Assembly (NCBI RefSeq): GCF_007644035.1
Contig: NZ_VMTV02000021.1
Location: 23,316 to 87,315 of the forward strand
Origin: Vogesella mureinivorans
GTDB taxonomy: Bacteria; Pseudomonadota; Gammaproteobacteria; Burkholderiales; Chromobacteriaceae
Direction of reading: 5' to 3'
DNA length: 64,000 bases
In this document: positions 17,468 through 27,099 of the stretch, one piece after another
Numbering within the stretch: position 1 is the stretch's first letter
Layout of the letters: each line of letters starts with the position of its first letter
Program-made: the position numbers and the translations under genes
Notes under the pieces: generated by a model
The model's input: the letters and a program-made list of their open reading frames with translations, nothing else
Database searches by the model: none
What the model was told of the DNA's origin: nothing

Positions 17468-17845
17468 ATGAATCTGCGTCAGCTATTTCTGATCAGTACC
17501 GCCATCGGGCTGGTGCCCATTGCACTGTCCTACGGCCTGGCACCGCAACAGAGCCTGAGCGAGCTGTTTGGCCTGCAGGTGGATAGCGTTAACGGCTTTC
17601 ACATTTTCCGCGCCATCACGGGCTTGTACCTGGCGCTGGCACTGTTCTGGGTGATGGGCGCGCTGCGCGCCGGTTTGCGCCAGGCAGCCCTGCTGAGCCT
17701 GGTGGTATTCATGCTGGGGCTGGCTATAGGCCGCGTGGTCAGCATCCTGGTCGATGGCATGCCCAATACCCTGCTGCAGGTCTACTTGCTACTGGAGCTG
17801 GGCATTGGCGTGGTTGGCTTGCTGCTGCTAAAACGGCCAGACTGA
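17468..17845 (+). CDS. DUF4345-like small membrane protein
   Basis: The 125-residue protein has four hydrophobic helices (about 5-25, 45-65, 72-92, 98-118) and a layout like DUF4345 proteins, including HIFRAITGLYLALALFW and GRVVSILVDGMPN. The function is not known. AGGGG lies about five bases before the ATG. It is monocistronic, with a strong terminator directly after it. Confidence 0.75.
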   Translation: MNLRQLFLISTAIGLVPIALSYGLAPQQSLSELFGLQVDSVNGFHIFRAITGLYLALALFWVMGALRAGLRQAALLSLVVFMLGLAIGRVVSILVDGMPNTLLQVYLLLELGIGVVGLLLLKRPD

Positions 17846-17860
17846 CCCTGGCCGCACAAC

Positions 17861-17894
17861 AAAAAACCTGCTTGCGTCGCAAGCAGGTTTTTTT
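17861..17894 (+). terminator. Rho-independent terminator
   Basis: AAAAAACCTGCTTGCG and CGCAAGCAGGTTTTTT form a 16-bp stem with a very short loop, followed by further T. It could also act on the reverse strand for the diguanylate cyclase gene. Confidence 0.85.
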
Positions 17895-17998
17895 ATTCAC
17901 ATCCATCCGGATCGGTGTACCCCGGCCAGCAAACTGCTGCCATCCACTGTGTATGTGCTATACGGCGGCATACAGGGGAGCACACCAGCGCACAGCCA

Positions 17999-18931
17999 TC
18001 AGGCCATCACGCAGTTGCGCCCGGCGGCCTTGGCCCGATACAGCGCCATATCAGCCTGCTGGATCAGGCTATCCAGCGTGAGCTCCGGCACCATGGTGGC
18101 GCAACCTATGCTCACGCTCAGCATGGGCGCGTTCTCCCACGGCAGGGCAATCTGGGATACCAGCGTGCGGATGCGCTGCGCCATGGTGATGGCACCTGGC
18201 AAAGCGGTAGCGGGGAGCAATAGCAGGAATTCTTCGCCACCCCAGCGGGCCACACAGTCGCCCTGGCGCGCACACGCCTGCAGGGTAGCGGCCAGCAGGC
18301 ACAGTGCTTCGTCACCGCAGCTATGGCCAAAACGGTCGTTCAGCGCCTTGAAGTGGTCTATATCGCACAGCAGTACGGTAAATGGCTGGTCGCGGTGCAA
18401 AAAGGCATTACGCGCCAGCTCCAGCTGCATCTGGGCCTCGCGGCGGTTGGCTAGCTGGGTCAGCGGGTCGGTAATGGACAGGCGGCGGTTTTCTTCCACC
18501 ATGCAATGCAGGTCGTGTACATCGCGAAAGGTCACGATATGCCAGGAAGGCAACACGTCGGCCTTGATCTGGGCGGCCACGATAAACCAGCGCTGCTCAC
18601 CATTCTTGCAACGCACCATGGCGCTGGTCTCGGCCACGTTCTCACCACGCGCCTGGCTATCCTCTACTGCCTGGTGCCATTCACGGGTAATCTGCTGTCG
18701 ATAAATGGGGTCGGGATACGCCAGCTGGAACCAGCTGAGCATATCGGGCATTTCCTCGGCGGTGTAGCCGATCTGCTGCAGGAAGGCCTTATTGATGAAC
18801 AGATGGTTGCGCTTGCCCTCCAGTGCCGGGTCCGAGCTGGACACCAGCGCCGGGATAGGTATCACATCCAGGCTATGAAACAGCACCTTTTCGATGTCGT
18901 ATGGTGCCAAAGCTTGCTGCCCCGTCGACAT
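17999..18931 (-). CDS. Diguanylate cyclase with PAS domain
   Basis: The 310-residue soluble protein has a PAS domain (about 20-140, NHLFINKAFLQQIGYTAEEM) and a GGDEF domain (about 150-310). The active-site motif is RWGGEEF. RQGD lies exactly five residues before it, a complete RxxD product-inhibition site. SITDPLTQLANRRE marks the start of the cyclase domain. It should make c-di-GMP under PAS control with feedback inhibition. Confidence 0.92.
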   Translation of the reverse strand: MSTGQQALAPYDIEKVLFHSLDVIPIPALVSSSDPALEGKRNHLFINKAFLQQIGYTAEEMPDMLSWFQLAYPDPIYRQQITREWHQAVEDSQARGENVAETSAMVRCKNGEQRWFIVAAQIKADVLPSWHIVTFRDVHDLHCMVEENRRLSITDPLTQLANRREAQMQLELARNAFLHRDQPFTVLLCDIDHFKALNDRFGHSCGDEALCLLAATLQACARQGDCVARWGGEEFLLLLPATALPGAITMAQRIRTLVSQIALPWENAPMLSVSIGCATMVPELTLDSLIQQADMALYRAKAAGRNCVMA

Positions 18932-19241
18932 GTTTTTCCCCTGTCAGGCGGCGGTATACACAGAGGCCAGCCCCGCCTGATAATGTTTTTATGATATCCG
19001 GGCGCGTCGCAACGCCCCTTCTCAAGATTTATACTGCTAATCATGCGAGGGTGAAATAGTGGCATCGCATCTTCTTATATTTCGATATATATGCTGCCTA
19101 TCAAATAGCGAACTTATAAATCTCCACATGTAAAATACCCCGCATAGCTTCCTTGGAAGCCATTTATGCGGGGTATTATTCCGTTTAGCCGGGCGATGTC
19201 AGCATAATCTGCCACCCCCTGCCCTCGCCCAGCTCGCAGGT
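18932..19241. other. 310-base region between the cyclase and the peptidase gene
   Basis: There is no gene. The AT-rich part (about 19060-19120) probably holds the promoter of the cyclase gene, and a terminator for the peptidase gene is at 19132-19177. Confidence 0.6.
19132..19177 (-). terminator. Terminator after the M32 peptidase gene
   Basis: Long stem arms AAAATACCCCGCATA (19132-19146) and TATGCGGGGTATTA (19164-19177) flank an 18-base loop that itself contains a small inverted repeat (CTTCC/GGAAG). The reverse strand ends in TTTTACA. Confidence 0.6.
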
Positions 19242-20729
19242 TTAGCCCAGATAACGTGCCTGCAAATGCGCACGGAAATGCGCCGGGTTCAGGCTCTCGC
19301 CCGTGGCGCGGCGCACCAGCTCCGGCGTGTTCCACAGGCTGGCTTGCTGCCAGATATTGGCCTGCAGCCAGTCGAATACCGGCGCCAGGTCGCCTGCGGC
19401 AATGCGGCTGTCCAGGTCGGGGTATTGCTGGCGCAGGGTGGCAAAGTACTGCGCGGCGTACATGGCACCCAGGGTATAGCTGGGGAAGTAGCCAAAGCTG
19501 CCGTCGGTCCAGTGGATATCCTGCAGGCAGCCATTCTGGTAGTTGCCACGGGTGTCTACCCCCAGATAGGCCATCATTTTTTCGTCCCACAGCGCCGGAA
19601 TGTCTTCGGCCTCGATCTCGCCTTCGATCAGGGCGCGCTCGATCTCGAAGCGCAAAATCACATGCGCCGGGTAGGTCAGCTCGTCGGCATCCACGCGGAT
19701 ATAGCCCGGGCGCACGCGGCTGTACAGCAGGCCCAGGTTGGCCGCATCGAAGGCTGGCTGGTCGCCCAGGTGTTTTTTCACCAGCGGGGCAATCAGCTGC
19801 AAGAAGGCCGGATTGCGGCCCAGCTGCATTTCAAACGACAGGCTCTGGCTTTCGTGTATGCCCATGGAGCGGGCGTGGCCCACGGGCAGGTGCGCCAGCT
19901 CGCGTGGCAAGCCTTGCTCGTAACGGGCGTGGCCGGTTTCGTGCACGATGCCCATCAGGCTTTGCACAAAATCATCTTCACGGTAGCGGGTGGTAATGCG
20001 CACGTCTTCGGCAACGCCACCGCAGAAGGGGTGCACCGATACGTCCAGGCGGCCGGCGTCAAAATCGAAACCCAGCAAACCCATCACTTCTACGCCCAGC
20101 GCGCGCTGTGCCTCGATGGCAAACGGCCCCTGCGCTTGCAGCACCTGTTCGCCTGCCTGCTTTTGCATGGTGTCGCGGATCAGGCCGGGCAGCCAGCTTT
20201 TCACGTCGTCGAAAATACGCTGCACTTCGGCGCTGTTCATGCCCGGCTCGTACAGGTTCATCAGCGCGTCGTAGCGCGATACACCGGTGGCGTCGGACAG
20301 GTATTGCGCTTCCTCGCGCGACAGCTTGACCACCTCGCGGAAGTTCTGCAGGAAGCCTTGCCAGTCGTTGGCCTTGCGCTGGCTGCGCCAGGCGTGTTCG
20401 CAGCGGCTACCGGCCAGGCTTTTGGCTTCTACCAGGCTGGCGGGCAGCAGGTTGGCGTTTTGCCATTCGCGGCGCATTTCGCGCAGGCTGGCTTGCTGTA
20501 CCGGTGCCAGCGCTTCGGCGGCGGCAGCATCAAACAGCGGGGTCAGTGCGGGGTCGGTCAGCGTGTTGTGCATCAGCACGTGCAGCTCGGCCATGGCGGC
20601 AGCGCGGGCGTCGTTACCTTTGGCTGGCATCATGGCGGCCTGGTCCCAGCCGGCCATGGCGGCCAGATGCTGATAGCGGTACAGGCGGGTAAAGGCGGTT
20701 TCCAGCTGCAGGTAGGCGGAATGGGTCAT
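19242..20729 (-). CDS. M32-family metallocarboxypeptidase
   Basis: The 495-residue protein matches thermostable carboxypeptidase 1 (Taq type). The zinc motif HETGH is followed by ARYEQGLPRE, and the downstream ligand region GIHESQSLSFE is present. Other family blocks include HPFCGG, DVRITTRY and DELTYPAHVILRFEIE. It removes C-terminal residues from peptides in the cytoplasm. The ATG at 20729 is preferred because AAGGTG lies six bases upstream; a GTG three codons earlier has no spacing for a ribosome binding site. Confidence 0.93.
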   Translation of the reverse strand: MTHSAYLQLETAFTRLYRYQHLAAMAGWDQAAMMPAKGNDARAAAMAELHVLMHNTLTDPALTPLFDAAAAEALAPVQQASLREMRREWQNANLLPASLVEAKSLAGSRCEHAWRSQRKANDWQGFLQNFREVVKLSREEAQYLSDATGVSRYDALMNLYEPGMNSAEVQRIFDDVKSWLPGLIRDTMQKQAGEQVLQAQGPFAIEAQRALGVEVMGLLGFDFDAGRLDVSVHPFCGGVAEDVRITTRYREDDFVQSLMGIVHETGHARYEQGLPRELAHLPVGHARSMGIHESQSLSFEMQLGRNPAFLQLIAPLVKKHLGDQPAFDAANLGLLYSRVRPGYIRVDADELTYPAHVILRFEIERALIEGEIEAEDIPALWDEKMMAYLGVDTRGNYQNGCLQDIHWTDGSFGYFPSYTLGAMYAAQYFATLRQQYPDLDSRIAAGDLAPVFDWLQANIWQQASLWNTPELVRRATGESLNPAHFRAHLQARYLG

Positions 20730-20811
20730 GGCAGGCACCTTGGGTAATCAAGGCTGCGATGATGCCTGCTGCCGCGCCGGGCGGCAATTGTCTGTTCGGA
20801 CGGTGGCCGGC

Positions 20812-21462
20812 TCAGCCTGGGCGCGGCGCGGCGCGTACGTCGGCGTCCGGGAACGATATCCAGTAGTAGAAAAACTCGCGCGCTATGGCCAGAAAGGTAT
20901 CACGCGCCTGGCTATCGCCCAGGTGCAGCAGCATGGCGTCGATGGCGGTGCGGAAGCTGTCCGGGTGGTGCGGGTGGCCATGCAGCAGGTAGAGCAGCGG
21001 GCGAATCAGGTCGCCGCGCTCGGCCAGCATGCCCTCATCCGAGCCCAGCTCGTACAGCTGGCCCAGATAAATATCCAGCGATGGCGGGTAGCGGCTGAAG
21101 CCTTCGCTCACCATGCGCTGTTGCAGGCTTTCAAAACTGCCGTGCGCCGGTAGCCGGATATGGTGGGTGGTAAAGCCGTCGCGGGCATTGAGTGCGGCCA
21201 GCTTTTTAACGTCATCCAGCCAGAAATAGTAATACTCGCGCGCCGCTGTCATGGCGCCGGCGCGGTCGTCTGGCGGGCATAGCGATAGCAGGGCATCTAC
21301 CGCGGCGCGGTAGATATCTGCCCCGCCACGCTGGTTGCGCAGGATCTGGTTCAGCCGCGCCAGGATACGGCGGCGATAGGCCACCACATCGGCCCCCGCG
21401 CCCTTGCTGTCCAGCAGGCGCAGATAGGCGTCCAGCGCATCGTCCATTTTATCCTGAGGCAT
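20812..21462 (-). CDS. Uncharacterised protein with an internal repeat
   Basis: I do not recognise this family. The 216-residue protein is predicted helical and contains two related blocks. Block one is YRAAVDALLSL...AAREYYYFWLDD (about residues 51-85); block two is FRTAIDAMLLHL...AIAREFFYYWISF (about 170-203). The aromatic-rich AREYYYFWL / AREFFYYWI elements are the most conserved. No signal peptide or membrane helix is seen. It lies 12 bases downstream of the Ldh2-type dehydrogenase gene on the same strand, so they are probably co-transcribed. Confidence 0.7.
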   Translation of the reverse strand: MPQDKMDDALDAYLRLLDSKGAGADVVAYRRRILARLNQILRNQRGGADIYRAAVDALLSLCPPDDRAGAMTAAREYYYFWLDDVKKLAALNARDGFTTHHIRLPAHGSFESLQQRMVSEGFSRYPPSLDIYLGQLYELGSDEGMLAERGDLIRPLLYLLHGHPHHPDSFRTAIDAMLLHLGDSQARDTFLAIAREFFYYWISFPDADVRAAPRPG

Positions 21463-21474
21463 GGTGTGGCTTCC

Positions 21475-22533
21475 TTACAGCAGCTCGGGGGCGGCCACGC
21501 CTGCGCTGCGCGCAGCGGCCAGGATAGCGGCCCATTCATTATCCGACATCTCCACCCCGTGCAGCGCTGCTTCGGCTGCGCGCTGGCGTTCCGGCTCGCC
21601 CGCCAGCATCAGCGGCGGCTGCCCGGCGGGGGGCGGTGAGCTGCGGATATAGGCCGCCATGGCGTCGTACTCCTCGCGCAGCCAGCTCACGTCGGCTACC
21701 GCCTCCGGGTCGATGATGATGGCGGTCAGGTTGTTCACAATGCCGCCCAGGCGGGCATTGCCCGGCTGCAGCGTACCGCCGCCCGACAGCAAACCGGCCA
21801 GGAACTCGATAGCCGCCACCAGGCCACCGCCCTTGTGTGCCGCGATGGGGCGCAGCGCCCCGGTGGGCTGCTCGTGCATGGCGGCGGGGTTGGCCGTAGG
21901 CAGGCCGGCGGCGTCCAGCATCACGGCTTCATCAAAGGTCTTGCCTGCCAGGTAGGCGACGCGCGTTTTGCCGTAGGCCACCATGCTGGTGGCAAAGTCC
22001 AGAACGAAGGCCGGCTCGCGCCCGCCCGCCGGAAACGCCACGCACAGCGGGTTGGTGCCAAAGCACGCTGCGGAACCACCAAACGGGGCCACCAGCGGCT
22101 GGGGAAAGTCTGTCACGTTGACAAAAAACAGCCCGACTTTACCCGCCGCAGCCACCTGCTCGCCATAGCTGCCGATGCGGCCCATATGGTGGCTGTTACG
22201 CACTGTGAGCAGCACGATACCGGTGTGGGCGACGCGCTCGATAGCAGCGTCCACCGCCTCGCGCACCACCCGCTGGCCGTAGCCGCGCTCGCCGTCAAAT
22301 TGCAGAATCGCCCCGCTATCGTTCAGCAGCCAGGCGGGCTCGCCCGGCTGCAAGGTACCGGCACGTACACTCTCTACATAAAAAGGCAGCATGCCCACGC
22401 CGTGGCTGGGGTGGCCTTTCAGGTTGGCCGCCACCAGGTGCTGCGCCACCACATCGGCTTCTTCATTGTTAGAGCCCAGCGCCAGCAAGGTGGCGTGGGC
22501 CAGGCGGTACAGGGTGTGTTCGGTCAGCAGCAT
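21475..22533 (-). CDS. Malate/L-lactate (Ldh2) family NAD(P)-dependent dehydrogenase
   Basis: The 352-residue protein has the type-2 malate/lactate dehydrogenase fold, unrelated to classical MDH/LDH. Family motifs include GHPSHGVGMLPFYVE (about 40-54, catalytic His region), NSHHMGRIGSYGE (about 113) and FGTNPLCVAFP (about 158). It resembles hydroxycarboxylate dehydrogenase B (YbiC/HcxB), which reduces 2-oxoacids; the substrate cannot be fixed. It is seven bases downstream of ribD. Confidence 0.87.
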   Translation of the reverse strand: MLLTEHTLYRLAHATLLALGSNNEEADVVAQHLVAANLKGHPSHGVGMLPFYVESVRAGTLQPGEPAWLLNDSGAILQFDGERGYGQRVVREAVDAAIERVAHTGIVLLTVRNSHHMGRIGSYGEQVAAAGKVGLFFVNVTDFPQPLVAPFGGSAACFGTNPLCVAFPAGGREPAFVLDFATSMVAYGKTRVAYLAGKTFDEAVMLDAAGLPTANPAAMHEQPTGALRPIAAHKGGGLVAAIEFLAGLLSGGGTLQPGNARLGGIVNNLTAIIIDPEAVADVSWLREEYDAMAAYIRSSPPPAGQPPLMLAGEPERQRAAEAALHGVEMSDNEWAAILAAARSAGVAAPELL

Positions 22534-22540
22534 GCGGGGC

Positions 22541-23671
22541 TTAGCTCAGGTTAGGGTTGGGCTGCAGGGTCAGGCGCAGGTCGCGGCCCACCATGCGGGT
22601 ATCGCTGATGTGCAGCGGCAGCTTGTCGTCCAGCGACTGCAGCGCGGGCCAGGCAAACAGCCCGCGTGCCGCATCGCCGGCCAGATAGGGCGCCAGATAG
22701 AGCACGATATCGTCTACCAGCCCGGCTTGTGCCAGCGCGCCGTTCAGGCCGGCGCCGGCTTCGACCATCAGCTGGTTAATGCCATCGGCTGCCAGGCTTT
22801 GTAACAGCGCGGCCAGGTCGACGTGCTGATCTGGCGCAGGCAACACGCGTATTTGTACGCCGCGCGCCAGATACGGCGCGTGCAGCTGGCTATCGGCCAC
22901 CGCGGTTACCAGCAGGGTGGGCGCCACGGCGGTATCGTAAATGCGCGCCGCTGGCGGCGTGGCCAGGCGGCTGTCTACCACCACACGCAGCGGCTGGCAC
23001 GGCACGGCCACCTCTCGCACGGTAAGCTGCGGGTCGTCGGCCAGCACGGTGCCGCTGCCGGTGAGGATGGCGCAGTTGGCCGCACGCAGCTGCTGCACAT
23101 CCAGGCGGGCGTCGGGGCCGGTAATCCACTGGCTGACGCCATTAAGCAGCGCCGTCTTGCCATCCAGCGTGGCGGCAGCTTTCAGCGTGACCCATGGGCG
23201 CTGGCGTGTAACGCGCGACAGGAAGCCACGGTGTACCTGCTGCGCCTCGGCTTGCAGGCAGCCTGCCACAGCGGGAATGCCGGCCGCATTGAGCATGGCA
23301 ATGCCGCGCCCGGCCACCTCGTGGTACGGGTCCACCATAGCGGCTACCACACGGCCGATGTTTTCCTTGATCAGGCGCTCGGCGCATGGCGGGGTACGGC
23401 CGTAATGGCTGCACGGCTCCAGCGTAACGTAGGCGGTAGCACCGGCGGGGCTGTGGCCGCGGGCGTAGCAGTCTTTGATGGCCTGGATTTCGGCGTGGTC
23501 GCCGCCTACGCGCAGGGTAGCGCCCTCGCCAATGATCTGGCCGTCGCGCACCAGCACGCAGCCTACGCCGGGGTTGGGGGCGGCACGGCGGGTAGCAGCG
23601 GCAGCCAGGCGCAGCGCCTGCTGCATGTATTGGTAGTCTTGCGGCTGCAAGTCCAGCGCCGTGCTCATCAT
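22541..23671 (-). CDS. ribD: Bifunctional riboflavin biosynthesis deaminase/reductase RibD
   Basis: The 376-residue protein joins a cytidine-deaminase-like domain (zinc motifs HAEIQA and PCSHYGRTPPC, about residues 59-100) with a C-terminal 5-amino-6-ribosylamino-uracil reductase domain (KAAATLDGKTA, ILTGSGTVLADDP, MVEAGAGLNGAL). It carries out the second and third steps of riboflavin synthesis. Its start overlaps the stop of the upstream acetyltransferase gene by four bases, indicating coupling. No FMN riboswitch is seen upstream. Confidence 0.96.
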   Translation of the reverse strand: MMSTALDLQPQDYQYMQQALRLAAAATRRAAPNPGVGCVLVRDGQIIGEGATLRVGGDHAEIQAIKDCYARGHSPAGATAYVTLEPCSHYGRTPPCAERLIKENIGRVVAAMVDPYHEVAGRGIAMLNAAGIPAVAGCLQAEAQQVHRGFLSRVTRQRPWVTLKAAATLDGKTALLNGVSQWITGPDARLDVQQLRAANCAILTGSGTVLADDPQLTVREVAVPCQPLRVVVDSRLATPPAARIYDTAVAPTLLVTAVADSQLHAPYLARGVQIRVLPAPDQHVDLAALLQSLAADGINQLMVEAGAGLNGALAQAGLVDDIVLYLAPYLAGDAARGLFAWPALQSLDDKLPLHISDTRMVGRDLRLTLQPNPNLS

Positions 23672-24210
23672 GCCTGGCCTTGCGCGCTACGCCAGTCGGC
23701 AGCCAGCTGGCTGTAGATGCGCGCATCCCAGAAGCGCTCGCGGATGCGCAGATAGCCGCGCAACACGCCTTCCTGGGTAAAGCCGCTACGCTCGGCCACG
23801 GCGCAGCTGCGCAGGTTGGCCGCCGCGCTCACGATATCCACACGGTTCAAGCCCAGCTCGGCAAACGCGGTTTGCAGCACCTGCGCCAGTGCCTGCGGCA
23901 GGTAGCCGCGGCCAACGTAGGCGTCGGCCAGCCAGTAGCCTACGGAGCCGTGCAGGTTCAGCAGGCTCACGCCGTGCAGGTCGCACACGCCGGCGGGCTG
24001 GCCGTCGGCCACGATCAGCCAGGTGTAGACGCGGCCAGCGTCACGCTCGGCTTGCGTGTGCTGGATAAAGGTGAGCGAATCGGCGGGGCTGCGGGTGGTA
24101 TCCACCCAGGGCAGCCACTGCGACAGGCTGTCGCGGCTGCTGTCTACCAGGGAAAACAGCGCATCGGCGTCGGCAGGTTCAAGCGGGCGAAGGGTAATCG
24201 GGGAGGTCAT
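23668..24210 (-). CDS. GNAT acetyltransferase, RimJ/RimL type
   Basis: The 180-residue protein has the acetyltransferase layout of ribosomal-protein N-terminal acetylases: ITLRPLEPADADALF at the start, VGYWLADAYVGRGYLPQAL (acetyl-CoA binding loop, about 100) and NLRSCAVAERSGFTQEGVLRG (about 132-152). The target protein cannot be told. It overlaps ribD by four bases. Confidence 0.88.
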   Translation of the reverse strand: MTSPITLRPLEPADADALFSLVDSSRDSLSQWLPWVDTTRSPADSLTFIQHTQAERDAGRVYTWLIVADGQPAGVCDLHGVSLLNLHGSVGYWLADAYVGRGYLPQALAQVLQTAFAELGLNRVDIVSAAANLRSCAVAERSGFTQEGVLRGYLRIRERFWDARIYSQLAADWRSAQGQA

Positions 24211-24375
24211 GTCAGGCTTTCTTATGGAACTGCGAGCCCACAGACTAAGGTTGGCCGCAAGCCAGCGTCAAGCCTGCACCGGCTGCCGCACGTGTAAACC
24301 GCACCGTGGCAGCCTGCGCGGTAGCCGGCTGCTACTGAAGACGCACGCCCTGCTCTCCTGCCCATAGCGCCCATG

Positions 24376-24402
24376 AAAAACCCTGCCGCGCAGGGCAGGG
24401 TT
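24376..24402 (-). terminator. Rho-independent terminator after nrdR
   Basis: AACCCTGCC (24379-24387) and GGCAGGGTT (24394-24402) form a 9-bp stem followed on the reverse strand by a T-run, 36 bases after the nrdR stop. Confidence 0.75.
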
Positions 24403-24437
24403 GTCTGGTTCACCGCGCCGTGGCGGCAGGCCCGGCT

Positions 24438-24893
24438 TTAGCCTTTGCCTTGTATTTCCTCGATGGCGTCGGTGAACTCGGAAATATCCTGGAAGCTCTT
24501 GTACACCGAGGCAAAGCGCACGTAGGCCACTTTATCCAGCTTGGCCAGCTCGTTCATCACCATTTCGCCGATATAGCGGCTGGACACCTCGCGCTCGCCC
24601 AGCTGCAGCAGGCGCTGGCTGATGCGGTTGATGGCGTCGTCTACCAGCGGGGTGGACACCGGGCGCTTGTGCAGCGCGCGCAGGAAGCTGGTGCGTACCT
24701 TTTCCACGTCGAACTCGGTGCGATGGCCGCCGGTTTTCACCACTTGCGGCATGCGCACTTCGGCGGTTTCAAAGGTTGTAAAGCGCTTGTCGCAGCTGGT
24801 GCAGCGGCGGCGGCGACGTATGCTGCTGCCGTCTTCGCTGACGCGGGAATCTACCACCTGGGTATCGGCGCAGCCGCAGAAGGGGCATTTCAT
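24438..24893 (-). CDS. nrdR: Transcriptional repressor NrdR
   Basis: The 151-residue protein has the N-terminal zinc ribbon MKCPFCG...CTSCDKRF and an ATP-cone domain ([24 protein letters not shown]). NrdR senses ATP/dATP and represses ribonucleotide reductase genes. Length and motifs match the family fully. It is monocistronic here. Confidence 0.97.
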   Translation of the reverse strand: MKCPFCGCADTQVVDSRVSEDGSSIRRRRRCTSCDKRFTTFETAEVRMPQVVKTGGHRTEFDVEKVRTSFLRALHKRPVSTPLVDDAINRISQRLLQLGEREVSSRYIGEMVMNELAKLDKVAYVRFASVYKSFQDISEFTDAIEEIQGKG

Positions 24894-24961
24894 GGCTTTA
24901 CAATCCTGGCTATTTCAATAGCCTGATGTTATCAGCTATCGCCGCCGGGCAACAGTAATGC

Positions 24962-25483
24962 TCATTTTTTGGGCAAACACCTGTCGCCATCGCGCACGCT
25001 ATGCACTGCGGCCTGTGCGTCGCGCGCATCAGCAGCGGCCAACATGGCCGGCAGGTGCTCGGGGAAAACAGGCTGTGGCGCGGCGGCCAACGCTGCACTG
25101 TCAAACCAGCGCCCCGCCCCCATGCTGGCTTGCTCCTGCGCGCTCCAGCCGTCTTGCTGCAAGGCGATGCGGCCAACCCGCACGTGAAAGTAATGCTCGT
25201 CGGCCCATACCTCGCGCCCATCCGGCAGGCGCATGGCAAACTGCCGCCGCGCCAGTGGCTCGCCGGGGTCGGCCAGCAGGTAGCCGGTTTCCTCGCGGCA
25301 CTCGCGGCAGGCAGCCTCTGCCAGGCTTTCGCCTGCGTGCACGCCGCCACCGGGGGTGAACCAGTAAGCAATACGGCCGCCCAAAGCGGGCGGCCGGTAG
25401 GGGAACAGCAGCACCGCACCATCGGGATTGCGCAGCAGCAAACGGGCAGCTACGCGTACCGGCAGGGCGGCGTGTCGGCTCAT
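24962..25483 (-). CDS. NUDIX hydrolase
   Basis: The 173-residue protein contains a complete Nudix box GGGVHAGE...CRECREETG (about residues 45-67), where the Glu residues bind the metal. Nudix enzymes hydrolyse nucleoside diphosphate-X compounds; the substrate cannot be predicted. Its ATG overlaps the stop of the upstream hldD gene by four bases. That placement could mean a role in nucleotide-sugar metabolism but may be incidental. Confidence 0.88.
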   Translation of the reverse strand: MSRHAALPVRVAARLLLRNPDGAVLLFPYRPPALGGRIAYWFTPGGGVHAGESLAEAACRECREETGYLLADPGEPLARRQFAMRLPDGREVWADEHYFHVRVGRIALQQDGWSAQEQASMGAGRWFDSAALAAAPQPVFPEHLPAMLAAADARDAQAAVHSVRDGDRCLPKK

Positions 25484-26475
25484 CGGCTCATCAGCCAGTC
25501 CACGTAGCGGTCTACACCCTGCTCTACGGTGAGCATGGCATCGCTGTAACCGGCGCTGCGCAGCTTGCCGATGTCGGCCTGGGTGAAGCTCTGGTACTTG
25601 CCTTTCAGCGCGTCCGGGAAGTCGATGTACTCCAGAATGCCCTGCGCTACCAGCTCAGGCAGCGTCAGCGCCGGTTTGCCTTCGTGGCGGCGGCAGGCGT
25701 TGACGGTGGCCACGGCTACGTCGTTGAACGGCTGCGCGCGGCCGGAGCCCAGGTTGAAAATGCCGCTCTTATCCGGGTTATCCAGGAAGTACAGGTTCAC
25801 CTTCACTACATCTTCCACCGACACGAAATCGCGGCTCTGGGTGCCGTCGGCGTAGCCATCGTAGCCACCGAACAGCTTGACCTTGCCGGTGTCGCGGTAC
25901 TGATTGAAGTTGTGGAACGCCACCGAGGCCATGCGGCCTTTGTGCTGCTCTTGCGGGCCGTACACATTGAAGTAGCGAAAGCCCGCCACTTGCGCGGTCA
26001 GGCCTTCGGCCATGCGGCGGCGCAGGATCTGGTCGAACAGGAACTTGGAGTAACCGTACACGTTCAGTGGGCCTTCGAACTGGCGGTCTTCCTTGAAGGT
26101 AGTGCCTTTGCCGTAAGTCGCCGCGCTGCTGGCGTACAGGAAGGGGATTTCTTCGGCCTGGCAAAATTCGAACAGCTCCAGCGTGTACTGGTAGTTGTTC
26201 TCCATCATGTACTTGCCGTCGTGGTTCATGGTGTCGGAGCAAGCACCCTGGTGCAGGATGGCGGTGATTTCACCGTCGAAATCGCCACTGCCGATCAGGC
26301 TGATGAAGTCTTGCTTGTCCAGGTAGTCGCTGATTTCGCAGCCCACCAGGTTTACGAACTTGTCACCCTTGCTGAGGTTATCCACCGCCAGGATGTCGGT
26401 TTCGCCACGCGCGTTCAGCGCCTTCACGATATTGGAGCCGATAAAGCCGGCCGCGCCGGTAACCACGATAGTCAT
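25480..26475 (-). CDS. hldD: ADP-L-glycero-D-manno-heptose 6-epimerase
   Basis: The 331-residue short-chain dehydrogenase fold protein starts [17 protein letters not shown] with the NADP-binding glycine motif, and has [10 protein letters not shown] with the catalytic Tyr/Lys and [20 protein letters not shown], characteristic of HldD (RfaD/WaaD). It makes the heptose precursor for the lipopolysaccharide inner core. The ATG at 26475 has AAGGAA eight bases upstream. HldA for the same pathway is encoded nearby on the same strand. Confidence 0.96.
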   Translation of the reverse strand: MTIVVTGAAGFIGSNIVKALNARGETDILAVDNLSKGDKFVNLVGCEISDYLDKQDFISLIGSGDFDGEITAILHQGACSDTMNHDGKYMMENNYQYTLELFEFCQAEEIPFLYASSAATYGKGTTFKEDRQFEGPLNVYGYSKFLFDQILRRRMAEGLTAQVAGFRYFNVYGPQEQHKGRMASVAFHNFNQYRDTGKVKLFGGYDGYADGTQSRDFVSVEDVVKVNLYFLDNPDKSGIFNLGSGRAQPFNDVAVATVNACRRHEGKPALTLPELVAQGILEYIDFPDALKGKYQSFTQADIGKLRSAGYSDAMLTVEQGVDRYVDWLMSR

Positions 26476-26494
26476 GCTTGTTCCTTGTATGCGT

Positions 26495-27073
26495 TCAGAA
26501 GGCGCTGCCTGGCTGGGCCAGAAATGACAGCTCGTCCTGGGTAGACGGCCGCCCCAGCGCCGCATTGCGGTGCGGGAAACGGCCGAAACGGGCGACGATC
26601 TCGTGATGCCGCCGGGCAAAATCGATTACATTGTCGCGCCCCGGGCTGCCCTGCGGCAGGCTCTCGAAACGGCGCACGGATGCTTCCTGGTCGGCCAGCT
26701 GCTCGCTGTGTTCCAGCGGCAGGTAGACAAACCAGCGCGCCACTGGCGGCAGGCGGATATCAAGCCGCGCCGCCAGCGCGGCGTGGCTGGCGGCCAGCGC
26801 CAGCGCGTCGGTGGCAAAGGCCTGCGCCTGGCCACGGTACAGGTTGCGCGGAAACTGGTCGGCCACGATCAGCCAGGCCAGCACCTGGCGCGCGTCGCTG
26901 GCGTCGGGCTGCAGCGTGCCTGCGGCCAACTCGGCCAGCAAAGGGGCAAAACGTTCGCGGATGATGCCGTCAAACACCGGGTCCTTCTTGAACCAGGCAT
27001 CACGCGGCAGGGCCAGCATGTCGTCGCTGCTGCCCCCGAACCAGAACTGCAGCACTTGCTCGTACCAGATCAT
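26495..27073 (-). CDS. DUF924 family protein
   Basis: The 192-residue helical protein contains the DUF924 blocks [32 protein letters not shown] and [25 protein letters not shown]924 proteins have a TPR-like fold and no established function. The start at 27073 has AAGGAG six bases upstream; an adjacent ATG at 27076 is possible. It lies between hldD and hldA in the heptose operon. Confidence 0.88.
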   Translation of the reverse strand: MIWYEQVLQFWFGGSSDDMLALPRDAWFKKDPVFDGIIRERFAPLLAELAAGTLQPDASDARQVLAWLIVADQFPRNLYRGQAQAFATDALALAASHAALAARLDIRLPPVARWFVYLPLEHSEQLADQEASVRRFESLPQGSPGRDNVIDFARRHHEIVARFGRFPHRNAALGRPSTQDELSFLAQPGSAF

Positions 27074-27099
27074 CATCCGCTCCTTGCTAAACAGGGTGG

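Noticed and set aside
19266-20747. Open frame of 493 codons on the plus strand
   Set aside because: Antisense to the M32 peptidase with its intact HETGH motif; the translation has no recognisable domain and shows shadow-frame composition.
22540-23671. FMN riboswitch upstream of ribD
   Set aside because: ribD starts inside the end of the upstream acetyltransferase gene, and no conserved riboswitch sequence is visible.
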